Of a stretch of DNA of 64,000 bases, positions 53,449 to 61,913 are shown one piece after another (position 1 is the first letter of the stretch; the number at the start of each line of letters is the position of its first letter). This DNA comes from Thiobacillus sp. (lineage in GTDB: Bacteria > Pseudomonadota > Gammaproteobacteria > Burkholderiales > Thiobacillaceae). The notes under the pieces were generated by a model. It saw only the letters and a program-made list of their open reading frames with translations. It was not told the origin of the DNA and searched no databases. Position numbers and translations under genes: made by a program. The stretch is taken from positions 248,001-312,000 of the forward strand of contig WGNC01000008.1 in assembly GCA_016124745.1 (NCBI GenBank), given 5' to 3'.

Positions 53449-55179
53449 TCAGCTCTTGTCCTTGCCCCACGAATCCTTCAGCGTCACCGTGCGGTTGAAT
53501 ACGGGCGCCCCGGGCTTCGAGTCGACGCGGTCGGCGACGAAGTAGCCGTGGCGCTCGAACTGGAAACGGTCTTCCGGCGCAGCGTCCCGGAGGACGGGTT
53601 CCAGCTGCGCGCGGATGACACGCACCGAATCGGGGTTCAGGTCTTTCAGGAAGTCACCGCTTTCGTCGCCCGGCTGCGCGGTCGTGAACAGGCGGTCGTA
53701 CAGCCGCACTTCGGCTTCACAAGCGTGTGCCGCGGATACCCAGTGGAGGTTGCCCTTGACCTTGACCGAATCGGCACCCGGGGTGCCCGACCTGGTATCG
53801 GGCAGGTAGTCGCAGTGCACGGCGACGATGTTGCCGGCGGCGTCCTTGTCGCAGCCGGTACAGGTCACGACGTAGCCGTAGCGCAGCCGCACCGAATTGC
53901 CCGGCTGCAGGGTGCCCGACGCGTCGGGACGCGGCGGGTACAGACGGAAGTAGCCCTTGGGCGGGGTTTCCGTGAAGTCCTCGCGCTCGATCCACAACTC
54001 GCGCGATAGGGGCACCGCGCGTTTGCCGAGGTCGGGCTGCTGCGGATGGTTGGGTGCGAAGCAGTCTTCCGACTGGCCTTCCGGATAGTTGTCGATGACG
54101 AGCCTGACCGGGTCGAGCACGGCGATGCGCCGCAGCGCCGTGTCGTTCAACACGTCGCGCTGGCAGGCCTCGAACACGCTGTAGTCGATCCAGCCGTCGG
54201 ATTTCGATACGCCGATCTGGTCGGTGAAACGCCTGAAGCCTTCGGCCGTGTAGCCACGGCGGCGCGCGCCAACGAGCGTCGGCAGGCGCGGATCGTCCCA
54301 GCCGGCAACATGTTTCTCGTCGACCAGTTGGATCAGCTTGCGCTTCGACAGCACGACGTAGGTGAGGTTGAGGCGCGCGAATTCGATCTGCTGCGGCACG
54401 GGCCGGGTGAAGAAGCCGCCGTCGGCCAGTTTGTCGAGCAGCCAGTCGTAGAACGGGCGCTGGTCCTCGAATTCCAGCGTGCAGATCGAGTGCGTGATGT
54501 GCTCGATCGCATCCTCGATCGGATGCGCGTAGGTGTACATCGGGTATATGCACCATTTGTCGCCGGTGTTGTGGTGATGCGCGCGCTTGATGCGGTAGAT
54601 CGCCGGGTCGCGCAGGTTGATGTTGGGCGAGGCCATGTCGATCCTGGCGCGCAGCACATGCGCGCCATCGGGAAATTCACCGGCGTGCATCTTGCGAAAC
54701 AGGTCGAGGTTTTCTTCCACGCTGCGGCTGCGGTAGGGGCTGTCCCGGCCCGGCTCGGTCAGCGTACCGCGATGGGCGCGCATCTCGTCGGCACTCAGGG
54801 AGTCGACATAGGCGTGGCCGGACTGCACCAGGTATTCGGCGCAGGCGTACATGGCGTCGAAGTAGTTCGACGCGAAGTAGAGGTGCTCGCCCCAGTCGAA
54901 GCCCAGCCACTTCACCGACTCGATGATGGCGTCGACGTATTCCTGTTCCTCTTTCTCCGGATTGGTGTCGTCGAAGCGCAGATGGCACACGCCGCCGTAA
55001 TCGCGCGCCAGGCCAAAGTTCAGGAAAATCGACTTGGCGTGGCCGAGATGCAGGTAGCCATTTGGCTCGGGCGGAAAGCGTGTTTCGACGCGGCCGCCCC
55101 ATTTTCCGGAGGCATTCTGCTCGTCGATGATGTTGCGGATGAAGTTGGCGGCCGGGGCGGGTGGCGTTGTATTGCTCAT
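53449..55179 (-). CDS. glnS: Glutaminyl-tRNA synthetase
   Basis: A 576-residue class I synthetase. The HIGH motif is YLHLGHAKS (about residue 42), preceded by RFPPEPNG. The KMSKS equivalent is VVLSKRKL. The GlnRS-specific anticodon-binding beta-barrels make up the C-terminal third. Presence of GlnS fits a proteobacterium that charges tRNA-Gln directly. Confidence 0.97.
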   Translation of the reverse strand: MSNTTPPAPAANFIRNIIDEQNASGKWGGRVETRFPPEPNGYLHLGHAKSIFLNFGLARDYGGVCHLRFDDTNPEKEEQEYVDAIIESVKWLGFDWGEHLYFASNYFDAMYACAEYLVQSGHAYVDSLSADEMRAHRGTLTEPGRDSPYRSRSVEENLDLFRKMHAGEFPDGAHVLRARIDMASPNINLRDPAIYRIKRAHHHNTGDKWCIYPMYTYAHPIEDAIEHITHSICTLEFEDQRPFYDWLLDKLADGGFFTRPVPQQIEFARLNLTYVVLSKRKLIQLVDEKHVAGWDDPRLPTLVGARRRGYTAEGFRRFTDQIGVSKSDGWIDYSVFEACQRDVLNDTALRRIAVLDPVRLVIDNYPEGQSEDCFAPNHPQQPDLGKRAVPLSRELWIEREDFTETPPKGYFRLYPPRPDASGTLQPGNSVRLRYGYVVTCTGCDKDAAGNIVAVHCDYLPDTRSGTPGADSVKVKGNLHWVSAAHACEAEVRLYDRLFTTAQPGDESGDFLKDLNPDSVRVIRAQLEPVLRDAAPEDRFQFERHGYFVADRVDSKPGAPVFNRTVTLKDSWGKDKS

Positions 55180-55251
55180 GAACGGTACGTGTCTGTGTAA
55201 AGCGGATCTGTGTAAAGCGGCGCGAAATCGAAACGAGGTGGCCGGGGTGGC

Positions 55252-55578
55252 TTATTCGCCAAGCAACCGCCGCGCCAGCAAGGTTTGCATGTCGCGCCGG
55301 CCATCGGCGATCAGGACGATATAAACCTTCCGTTCGATTATCCGGTAAATCAGTCGATAGGGCTGGAAAAAAACCTGGCGGTATTCACGAATACCGAGCG
55401 TGATCAATTCTCGCGGATAAACGCCGCGGCCCGGAAAAGCGGCCAGGGTATCTGCGGCCTTTAGCGCCCCGTCCAGCACATGATCTGCGCTTGCCCTGGA
55501 ATCGAACGCGGAAATGTGGTCGTAGATCGATTCCAGATCCCGCTCGGCACCGGCAGTGAGTCGAACCGCATACCGCAT
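55252..55578 (-). CDS. ParE/RelE-superfamily toxin
   Basis: A 108-residue protein with the ParE pattern: VRLTAGAERDLESIYDHISAF, a central LREL-like segment (YPRELITLGIREYRQVFFQPYRLIYRI, quoted by block) and KVYIVLIADGRRDMQTLL. ParE toxins poison gyrase and RelE toxins cleave mRNA. The catalytic residues of RelE are not evident, so ParE-like is preferred. It follows its antitoxin by 9 bp. Confidence 0.87.
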   Translation of the reverse strand: MRYAVRLTAGAERDLESIYDHISAFDSRASADHVLDGALKAADTLAAFPGRGVYPRELITLGIREYRQVFFQPYRLIYRIIERKVYIVLIADGRRDMQTLLARRLLGE

Positions 55579-55587
55579 GGGCCGCCT

Positions 55588-55854
55588 TTATTTCTTGCTG
55601 CGCAGACGCTTGGCGACATCCGCAATCGGACTGGTCTTTCCAGCTTCGATTTCCCGCGTGCCCAGCGCCAGGATTTTCAAAAGGGCAAGCGTCTCCTGGG
55701 TTTCTTCATAGCTTGCCACGTCTTGAATCACGGCTCTGGCCTCGCCATTTTGTGTGATGACCATCGGTTCGCGGTGCTCAGTCAGCTGATGCAGGACTTC
55801 AGCAGCGTTGGCTTTCAGATAACTGATGGGTTTGACCTGGGTCGAGTAGCGCAT
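55588..55854 (-). CDS. Phd/YefM-family antitoxin
   Basis: An 88-residue protein: MRYSTQVKPISYLKANAAEV, then TEHREPMVITQNGEARAVIQDV, the Phd/YefM DNA-binding fold, and a C-terminal tail (TSPIADVAKRLRSKK) that would wrap the toxin. ATG 55854 follows GGAGG and is preferred to a start four codons upstream. It precedes the toxin gene, the usual order, and should autoregulate the pair. Confidence 0.87.
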   Translation of the reverse strand: MRYSTQVKPISYLKANAAEVLHQLTEHREPMVITQNGEARAVIQDVASYEETQETLALLKILALGTREIEAGKTSPIADVAKRLRSKK

Positions 55855-55874
55855 GAAATCCTCCAATTAAGACA

Positions 55875-55890
55875 AGACTGAATATAGTCT
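55875..55890 (-). promoter_or_regulatory. Putative toxin-antitoxin operator and -10 element
   Basis: AGACT-GAATAT-AGTCT is an inverted repeat about 20 bp before the antitoxin start; on the coding strand its centre contains TATATT, a good -10 hexamer, so repressor binding would block the promoter. Confidence 0.5.
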
Positions 55891-55916
55891 CTTATCAGTC
55901 CTTCTGCAATGTGCGG

Positions 55917-56993
55917 TCAGGAAATAACACCGCCGCCGAGACACACCTCGCCGTCGTACAGGACCACCGACTGGCCGGGCGTGACCGCCCATTGCGAGCT
56001 ATCGAACGCGAGTTCCAGCGTGTCGCCTTCAAAGCGGGTGATGCGGCAGGGTGCATCGGTCTGCCGATAGCGGGTCTTGGCGGTATAAGGCTTGTCGGGA
56101 TCAGGCGCGATGCCGCTGATCCAGTTGAGCTGGCCGGCGGCCAGCGTCGCACGCTGCAACAGCGGATGGTCGTGGCCCTGCACCACGACCAGCGTGTTGG
56201 TCGCCATATCCTTGGCGGCGACGAACCACGGTTCGGTATTGCCGTCCTTCTGGCCGCCGATACCGAGCCCTTGCCGCTGCCCCAGCGTGTAGTACATCAG
56301 GCCCTGATGCTGGCCGACGACTCGGCCTTCGGGCGTTTTCATCTCGCCGGGGTCGCGCGGCAGGTAGCGCTCGAGGAATTCGCGGAAGTTGCGCTCGCCG
56401 ATGAAGCAGATGCCGGTGCTGTCTTTTTTCGATGCATTGGGCAGGCCGATTTGTTGCGCGATCTCACGCACCTCGGGCTTGGGCAGATGCGCCAGCGGAA
56501 ACAGCGCGGGCTGCAACTGCGACTGGCTCAGCCGGTAGAGGAAGTAACTCTGGTCCTTGTTGGCATCAGCCGCCTTCAGCAGCGTGGCGTGGCCGGCAGC
56601 ATCCGTGCCCTTGCCTACGTAATGGCCGGTGGCGATGAACTCGGCGCCGCGCGCGATGGCGTCTTCCAGGAACGCCTTGAACTTGATTTCCGCATTGCAC
56701 AAAACATCCGGATTCGGCGTGCGCCCGGCCTGGTATTCGGCAAGGAAAAAGCTGAACACGCGCTCCTTGTATTCGGCAGCGAAGTTCACTGCCTCGACCT
56801 CAATGCCGAGCACGTCGGCCACCGCCAGCACGTCGAGAAAATCCTGCCGCGCCGTGCAGTGCTCCGTGTTGTCGTCGTCGTCCCAGTTCTTCATGAAGAC
56901 GCCGAGTACATCGTAGCCCTGCTGCTTCAGGAGATGGGCGGCGACGGCAGAATCGACACCGCCCGACATGCCGACGACGACGCGCGTGTTCAT
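55917..56993 (-). CDS. mnmA: tRNA-specific 2-thiouridylase MnmA
   Basis: A 358-residue enzyme thiolating U34 of tRNA-Lys, -Glu and -Gln. The PP-loop is [17 protein letters not shown]. The catalytic Cys are in [12 protein letters not shown] and [31 protein letters not shown] and the C-terminal beta domain complete the family pattern. The start overlaps the stop of nudJ by 4 bp. Confidence 0.96.
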   Translation of the reverse strand: MNTRVVVGMSGGVDSAVAAHLLKQQGYDVLGVFMKNWDDDDNTEHCTARQDFLDVLAVADVLGIEVEAVNFAAEYKERVFSFFLAEYQAGRTPNPDVLCNAEIKFKAFLEDAIARGAEFIATGHYVGKGTDAAGHATLLKAADANKDQSYFLYRLSQSQLQPALFPLAHLPKPEVREIAQQIGLPNASKKDSTGICFIGERNFREFLERYLPRDPGEMKTPEGRVVGQHQGLMYYTLGQRQGLGIGGQKDGNTEPWFVAAKDMATNTLVVVQGHDHPLLQRATLAAGQLNWISGIAPDPDKPYTAKTRYRQTDAPCRITRFEGDTLELAFDSSQWAVTPGQSVVLYDGEVCLGGGVIS

Positions 56994-57454
56994 GCGTGGC
57001 GCACGAAGTCGAGCGGAAAGCGCCGCCCCGCCAGGTAATCCTCGATGCAGCGCATCACGAGCGGGCTGCGGTGCGGGATGGGGCTGGTAAAGAGTTCCTC
57101 AGGTGTCAGCCATACGGCGCGCACGATGCCTTCATCCAGTTGGCGTTCGGCGTCGAAGCCGGCGATCTCACAGACATAGGCAAAACGCAAATAGGTGATG
57201 TCGCGGCGCGGATAGTGGGTGGTGTAGCAGCCAATCAATGCGAGTGGCTCGACCAGATGTGCGGTTTCTTCGAGCGCTTCGCGGCGCACGGCGTCCAGCA
57301 GCGTCTCGCCGCGCTCCCAATGACCGGCGGGCTGGTTGAGGCGCAGGCCTTCGGCGGTGTGCTCCTCCACCAGCAGGAATTTGCCGTCGCGTTCGACGAT
57401 GGCGGCGACGACGACGTGGGGCAACCAGGGTGTGTTCGAACTAGGCTCGGACAT
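56990..57454 (-). CDS. nudJ: NUDIX hydrolase, NudJ-like
   Basis: A 154-residue pyrophosphohydrolase. The Nudix box [25 protein letters not shown] has all acidic ligands, although the final Gly is replaced by Ala. [21 protein letters not shown] and [10 protein letters not shown] are typical of NudJ, a thiamine-pyrophosphate or nucleotide phosphatase often located before mnmA. ATG 57454 lies within the end of the upstream rluE gene (14-bp overlap). Confidence 0.88.
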   Translation of the reverse strand: MSEPSSNTPWLPHVVVAAIVERDGKFLLVEEHTAEGLRLNQPAGHWERGETLLDAVRREALEETAHLVEPLALIGCYTTHYPRRDITYLRFAYVCEIAGFDAERQLDEGIVRAVWLTPEELFTSPIPHRSPLVMRCIEDYLAGRRFPLDFVRHA

Positions 57455-58022
57455 GCAGTTCTTTCCATTCGCCGGGCTGCAATTCACCGAGGGTCCATTC
57501 GCCGACCGCGGCACGAACCAGGCGTAGCGTGGCAAAGCCTATCCTGGCGGTCATGCGGCGAACCTGGCGATTCTTGCCTTCGGCAATCACGAGTTCGATC
57601 CAGCTCGTCGGGATGGCCGCGCGGGTGCGGATCGGCGGATTGCGCGGCCACAGCCCGGCAGGTTCGTCGATGAGACGCGCCCGGGCCGGACGCGTGACGA
57701 AGTCGCCGAGGTCGACGCCGCGACGCAACGGTTCGAGAGCGGCATCGTCGGGCGCACCCTCGACCTGGGCCCAGTAGGTTTTGGGCAGTTTGTGCCTGGG
57801 GTCGGCGATGCGGCTCTGCAGCACGCCGTCATCGGTTAAAATCAGCAGACCTTCGCTGTCCGCATCGAGGCGTCCGGCTGCGTATACACCCGGCAGCGCG
57901 AGGTAATCCCGCAAACCCTGCCAGCGGCCTTCGGCGGTGAACTGGCTGAGTACGCCGTAGGGTTTGTTGAACAAAATAAGACGCGACACTTCGGTGGGGG
58001 GCAAAGTCCCAATTTTACCCAT
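57441..58022 (-). CDS. rluE: 23S rRNA pseudouridine synthase, RluE-like
   Basis: A 193-residue RsuA/RluE-type enzyme without an S4 domain: [18 protein letters not shown], then the catalytic [26 protein letters not shown] and [16 protein letters not shown]. The length and the [11 protein letters not shown] start match RluE (U2457 in E. coli). First gene of the overlapping rluE-nudJ-mnmA operon, divergent from icd with only 27 bp between starts. Confidence 0.9.
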   Translation of the reverse strand: MGKIGTLPPTEVSRLILFNKPYGVLSQFTAEGRWQGLRDYLALPGVYAAGRLDADSEGLLILTDDGVLQSRIADPRHKLPKTYWAQVEGAPDDAALEPLRRGVDLGDFVTRPARARLIDEPAGLWPRNPPIRTRAAIPTSWIELVIAEGKNRQVRRMTARIGFATLRLVRAAVGEWTLGELQPGEWKELHVRA

Positions 58023-58049
58023 TTAAGGGAACAACGTTTCGAGACCTTC

Positions 58050-59288
<1,239 letters not shown>

Positions 59289-59333
59289 CTGGATTTGCGC
59301 GCCGGGACTCGCGCCGTGACGGGAATTCCGGCC

Positions 59334-59360
59334 GAAAAAAAGCCCCGCCTTGGCGGGGCT
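59334..59360 (-). terminator. Intrinsic terminator of the cold-shock gene
   Basis: On the minus strand AGCCCCGCC-AA-GGCGGGGCT is followed directly by seven Ts. It lies 20 bp after the cspA stop. For icd on the plus strand the stem lacks a T run but could still block read-through. Confidence 0.85.
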
Positions 59361-59380
59361 CTCAGTTTCAGCTCAACAGC

Positions 59381-59587
59381 TCAGCCCTGCGGCTGGATGT
59401 TGGAAGCCTGTTTGCCTTTGGGTCCCTGGCTGACTTCGAAGGAGACCTTCTGACCTTCTTTCAGCGTTTTGAAGCCACTGCTCTGGATGGCGGAAAAATG
59501 TGCGAACACATCCTCGCCGCCGTCATCGGGGGTAATGAATCCAAAACCCTTGGCATCGCTGAACCACTTCACAGTACCTGTTGCCAT
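59381..59587 (-). CDS. cspA: Cold-shock domain protein, CspA family
   Basis: A 68-residue OB-fold RNA/DNA chaperone: [20 protein letters not shown] (RNP1 KGFGFI), [10 protein letters not shown] (RNP2-like) and [15 protein letters not shown]. The strong ribosome binding site AAGGAGGAAG precedes the ATG. Whether it is cold-induced is not shown by the coding sequence; several Csp paralogues usually exist. Confidence 0.95.
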   Translation of the reverse strand: MATGTVKWFSDAKGFGFITPDDGGEDVFAHFSAIQSSGFKTLKEGQKVSFEVSQGPKGKQASNIQPQG

Positions 59588-59965
59588 TCAAACTTCCTCC
59601 TTGGCGGACACTTAATACAACTACTCAACATAACCGCGAAAAGCAGAAATGCACCCCTTGGGGCGTAAACGCTGGCGGATGACATGACGGCTTGATTTTT
59701 TTGGCCGTCGGTCTGAATTCAAGCGCGCTACCCGGTGATGCCCTGCGGTAATGCCAAACCTGCACGGTTCTTGAAACCAAACTTTTTGCTTTTTACTACC
59801 GCGCATGAGTTTTTACAAGGGGAGAACAGCAAAAAGCAAGGCTCTCTGGCGTGCTGTGGTTTTCATTCAACCTAACCGTGAAATGAGCAGGGGAAGCAAG
59901 GCTTGCTTCAATTGCGGCCTTCCGGGACCCGTTACGTGGGATCTCGCTTCGGGGGATGCGTTAGC
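59588..59965. other. cspA leader and intergenic region before earP
   Basis: The 378 bp include the cspA 5' side, where CCCCTTGGGG (59654-59663) and GACGGC/GCCGTC (59686-59709) can form hairpins; structured leaders are common for cold-shock mRNAs, so a temperature-responsive leader is possible. Toward earP, GGGGGA at 59951-59956 is the likely ribosome binding site. Nothing else recognised. Confidence 0.35.
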
Positions 59966-61141
59966 ATGCGTGCCATGCGCGCTACCTGGGACATCTTCTG
60001 CAACGTCGTCGACAATTACGGCGATATCGGCATTGCCTGGCGGCTGGCGCGCGGTCTGGTCCGCGAGCATGGGCAGACGGTGCGGCTGTGGGTGGATGAT
60101 TTAGGGGCGTTTCGGCACATCTGGCCCGTTATCGCGACGGATGTGAATCGGCAAATCTGCGAAGGGGTGGACGTCTGCGCATGGCATGCGGAATTTTCGG
60201 CAGTCGAACCGGCGCAGGTGGTGATCGAAGCTTTCGGCTGCAAGCTACCTGAATCCTATCTGCTTTCGATGAGCGTGCAGGCGCCACCGCCGGTCTGGAT
60301 CAACCTCGAGTATCTGAGCGCCGAGCCCTGGGTGGCCGAGCACCACGGCATGCCTTCACCGCACCCCCGGCTGCCGCTGACCAAATATTTCTTCTTTCCC
60401 GGTTACACGCCGGACACCGGCGGCCTGCTGGCCGAGGCAGACCTGGCCGAGCGGCGCGCTGCGTTCGTCCATTCCGGGATACCCGCCTTCTGGCGCGCGC
60501 TGGATCTTGAAGTGCCGCGGGCGGATGAACTGCGGGTGTCTCTGTTCGCCTACGAGAATCCGGCGCTGCCCGGCTTGCTCGATGCCTGGGCCGCCGACAC
60601 GCGGTCCGTTACCTGCTTCGTTCCGGAAGGGCGGATCATTCCGCAACTCGCAGCGTGGCTGGGCATTACCAGTTTGCAGGCCGGTGAGGCGTACCGGCGG
60701 GGCGCCTTGCGACTACACATCCTGCCGTTCCTGGATCAGGATACGTATGACCACATGTTGTGGGCTTGCAATCTGAATTTCGTGCGCGGCGAGGATTCCT
60801 GTGTGCGGGCACAGTGGGCAGCGCGTCCCATGGTGTGGCAGGCCTACCCGCAGCAAGACAATGCGCACTGGGACAAACTCGATGCCTTGCTGCAGCACTA
60901 CACGGAAGGGCTGGCGTCGGAAGCGGAACACGCGGTGAGCGGGCTGTGGCGGCACTGGAACGGCATGCCGGATGTGGCAGACATGGCCACCTGCTGGGCC
61001 GCATGGCGCGCGCAGCAGGCAGCAATCGAAAGGCATGCGACGGCCTGGTGCGACCGCCTGGGCCTGGCCGGCCGGCTGACCGGCAAGCTGGTTAATTTTG
61101 CTGAAAATAAGCTAAAATGCCGGGTTTTCGCAAACCCTTAG
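59966..61141 (+). CDS. earP: EF-P arginine rhamnosyltransferase EarP
   Basis: A 391-residue GT-B glycosyltransferase that adds rhamnose to Arg32 of EF-P using dTDP-rhamnose. The family N-terminus WDIFCNVVDNYGDIGIAWRLA contains the catalytic Asp. PPVWINLEYLSAEPWV, KYFFFPGYTPDTGGL and the sugar-nucleotide site FVRGEDSCVRAQWAARPMVWQ are diagnostic. Met codons at 59966 and 59975 are both possible; the first has the better ribosome binding spacing. efp follows after 25 bp. Confidence 0.94.
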   Translation: MRAMRATWDIFCNVVDNYGDIGIAWRLARGLVREHGQTVRLWVDDLGAFRHIWPVIATDVNRQICEGVDVCAWHAEFSAVEPAQVVIEAFGCKLPESYLLSMSVQAPPPVWINLEYLSAEPWVAEHHGMPSPHPRLPLTKYFFFPGYTPDTGGLLAEADLAERRAAFVHSGIPAFWRALDLEVPRADELRVSLFAYENPALPGLLDAWAADTRSVTCFVPEGRIIPQLAAWLGITSLQAGEAYRRGALRLHILPFLDQDTYDHMLWACNLNFVRGEDSCVRAQWAARPMVWQAYPQQDNAHWDKLDALLQHYTEGLASEAEHAVSGLWRHWNGMPDVADMATCWAAWRAQQAAIERHATAWCDRLGLAGRLTGKLVNFAENKLKCRVFANP

Positions 61142-61166
61142 CGCTCTTGCAGCAGGATAAATACCC

Positions 61167-61727
61167 ATGAAAATCGCACAGGAACTCCGCGCCGGCAACG
61201 TCGTGATGATCGGCAAAGACCCGATGGTGGTGCAGAAGGCCGAATTCTCGAAATCGGGCCGCAATGCCTCCGTCGTCAAAATGAAAATGAAGAACCTGCT
61301 CAACGGTTCCGGTATGGAAAGCGTTTACCGCGCCGATGACAAGTTCGAAACCGTCACCCTCGACCGCAAGGAATGCACCTATTCCTATTTTGCCGATCCG
61401 CTGTACGTCTTCATGGACAGTGAATACAACCAGTACGAAGTCGAGGGCGACAACCTCGGCGACGCCCTGAACTACCTCGACGACGGCATGCCGGTTGAAG
61501 TGGTGTTCTACGATGGCAAGGCGATCTCGGTCGAAATGCCCACCACGGTCATCCGCGAAGTCGAATACACTGAACCCGCGGTGCGCGGCGACACCTCCGG
61601 CAAGGTCATGAAGCCCGCCCGCATCAAGCCGACCGGTTTCGAACTGCCGGTGGCCGCGTTTGTCGACATCGGCGACATGATCGAGATCGACACCCGCACC
61701 AACGAATTCAAGCGCCGCGCGAACTGA
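61167..61727 (+). CDS. efp: Elongation factor P (Arg32 type)
   Basis: A 186-residue, three-domain protein that relieves ribosome stalling at polyproline. The loop of domain I reads [11 protein letters not shown], placing Arg at residue 32, the residue rhamnosylated by EarP; Lys-type EF-Ps have Lys here. The adjacent earP gene agrees. The C-terminus [17 protein letters not shown] is typical. Confidence 0.97.
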   Translation: MKIAQELRAGNVVMIGKDPMVVQKAEFSKSGRNASVVKMKMKNLLNGSGMESVYRADDKFETVTLDRKECTYSYFADPLYVFMDSEYNQYEVEGDNLGDALNYLDDGMPVEVVFYDGKAISVEMPTTVIREVEYTEPAVRGDTSGKVMKPARIKPTGFELPVAAFVDIGDMIEIDTRTNEFKRRAN

Positions 61728-61743
61728 CGCCCCGAACGTCCTT

Positions 61744-61804
61744 GTAGGAGCGGCGCCCTCGCCGCGATTGCGGGCAGACATCGCGGCGAGGGCGCCGCTC
61801 CTGC
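61744..61804. repeat. Long perfect palindrome, REP-like family C
   Basis: Perfect 23-bp arms (61746-61768 and 61780-61802, AGGAGCGGCGCCCTCGCCGC... and its complement) flank an 11-nt loop. The outer GTAGGAGCGGC...CCGCGAT form resembles REP sequences known from Pseudomonas and Xanthomonas. It lies between the efp stop and the efp terminator, so it may stabilise the mRNA 3' end. Confidence 0.85.
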
Positions 61805-61832
61805 CTGAACAAGATCATCGGGGTTCGAACAC

Positions 61833-61860
61833 AAGGCAGCTGCGGCTGCCTTTTGTTTTT
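61833..61860 (+). terminator. Intrinsic terminator of efp
   Basis: AAGGCAGC-TGCG-GCTGCCTT is an 8-bp stem with a 4-nt loop, followed by TTGTTTTTGG. Confidence 0.88.
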
Positions 61861-61913
61861 GGCTCTTCCGTTGGCGGCGGTAAAATGGCGGCCTGCTTTT
61901 TCGTTGCCCGCCT

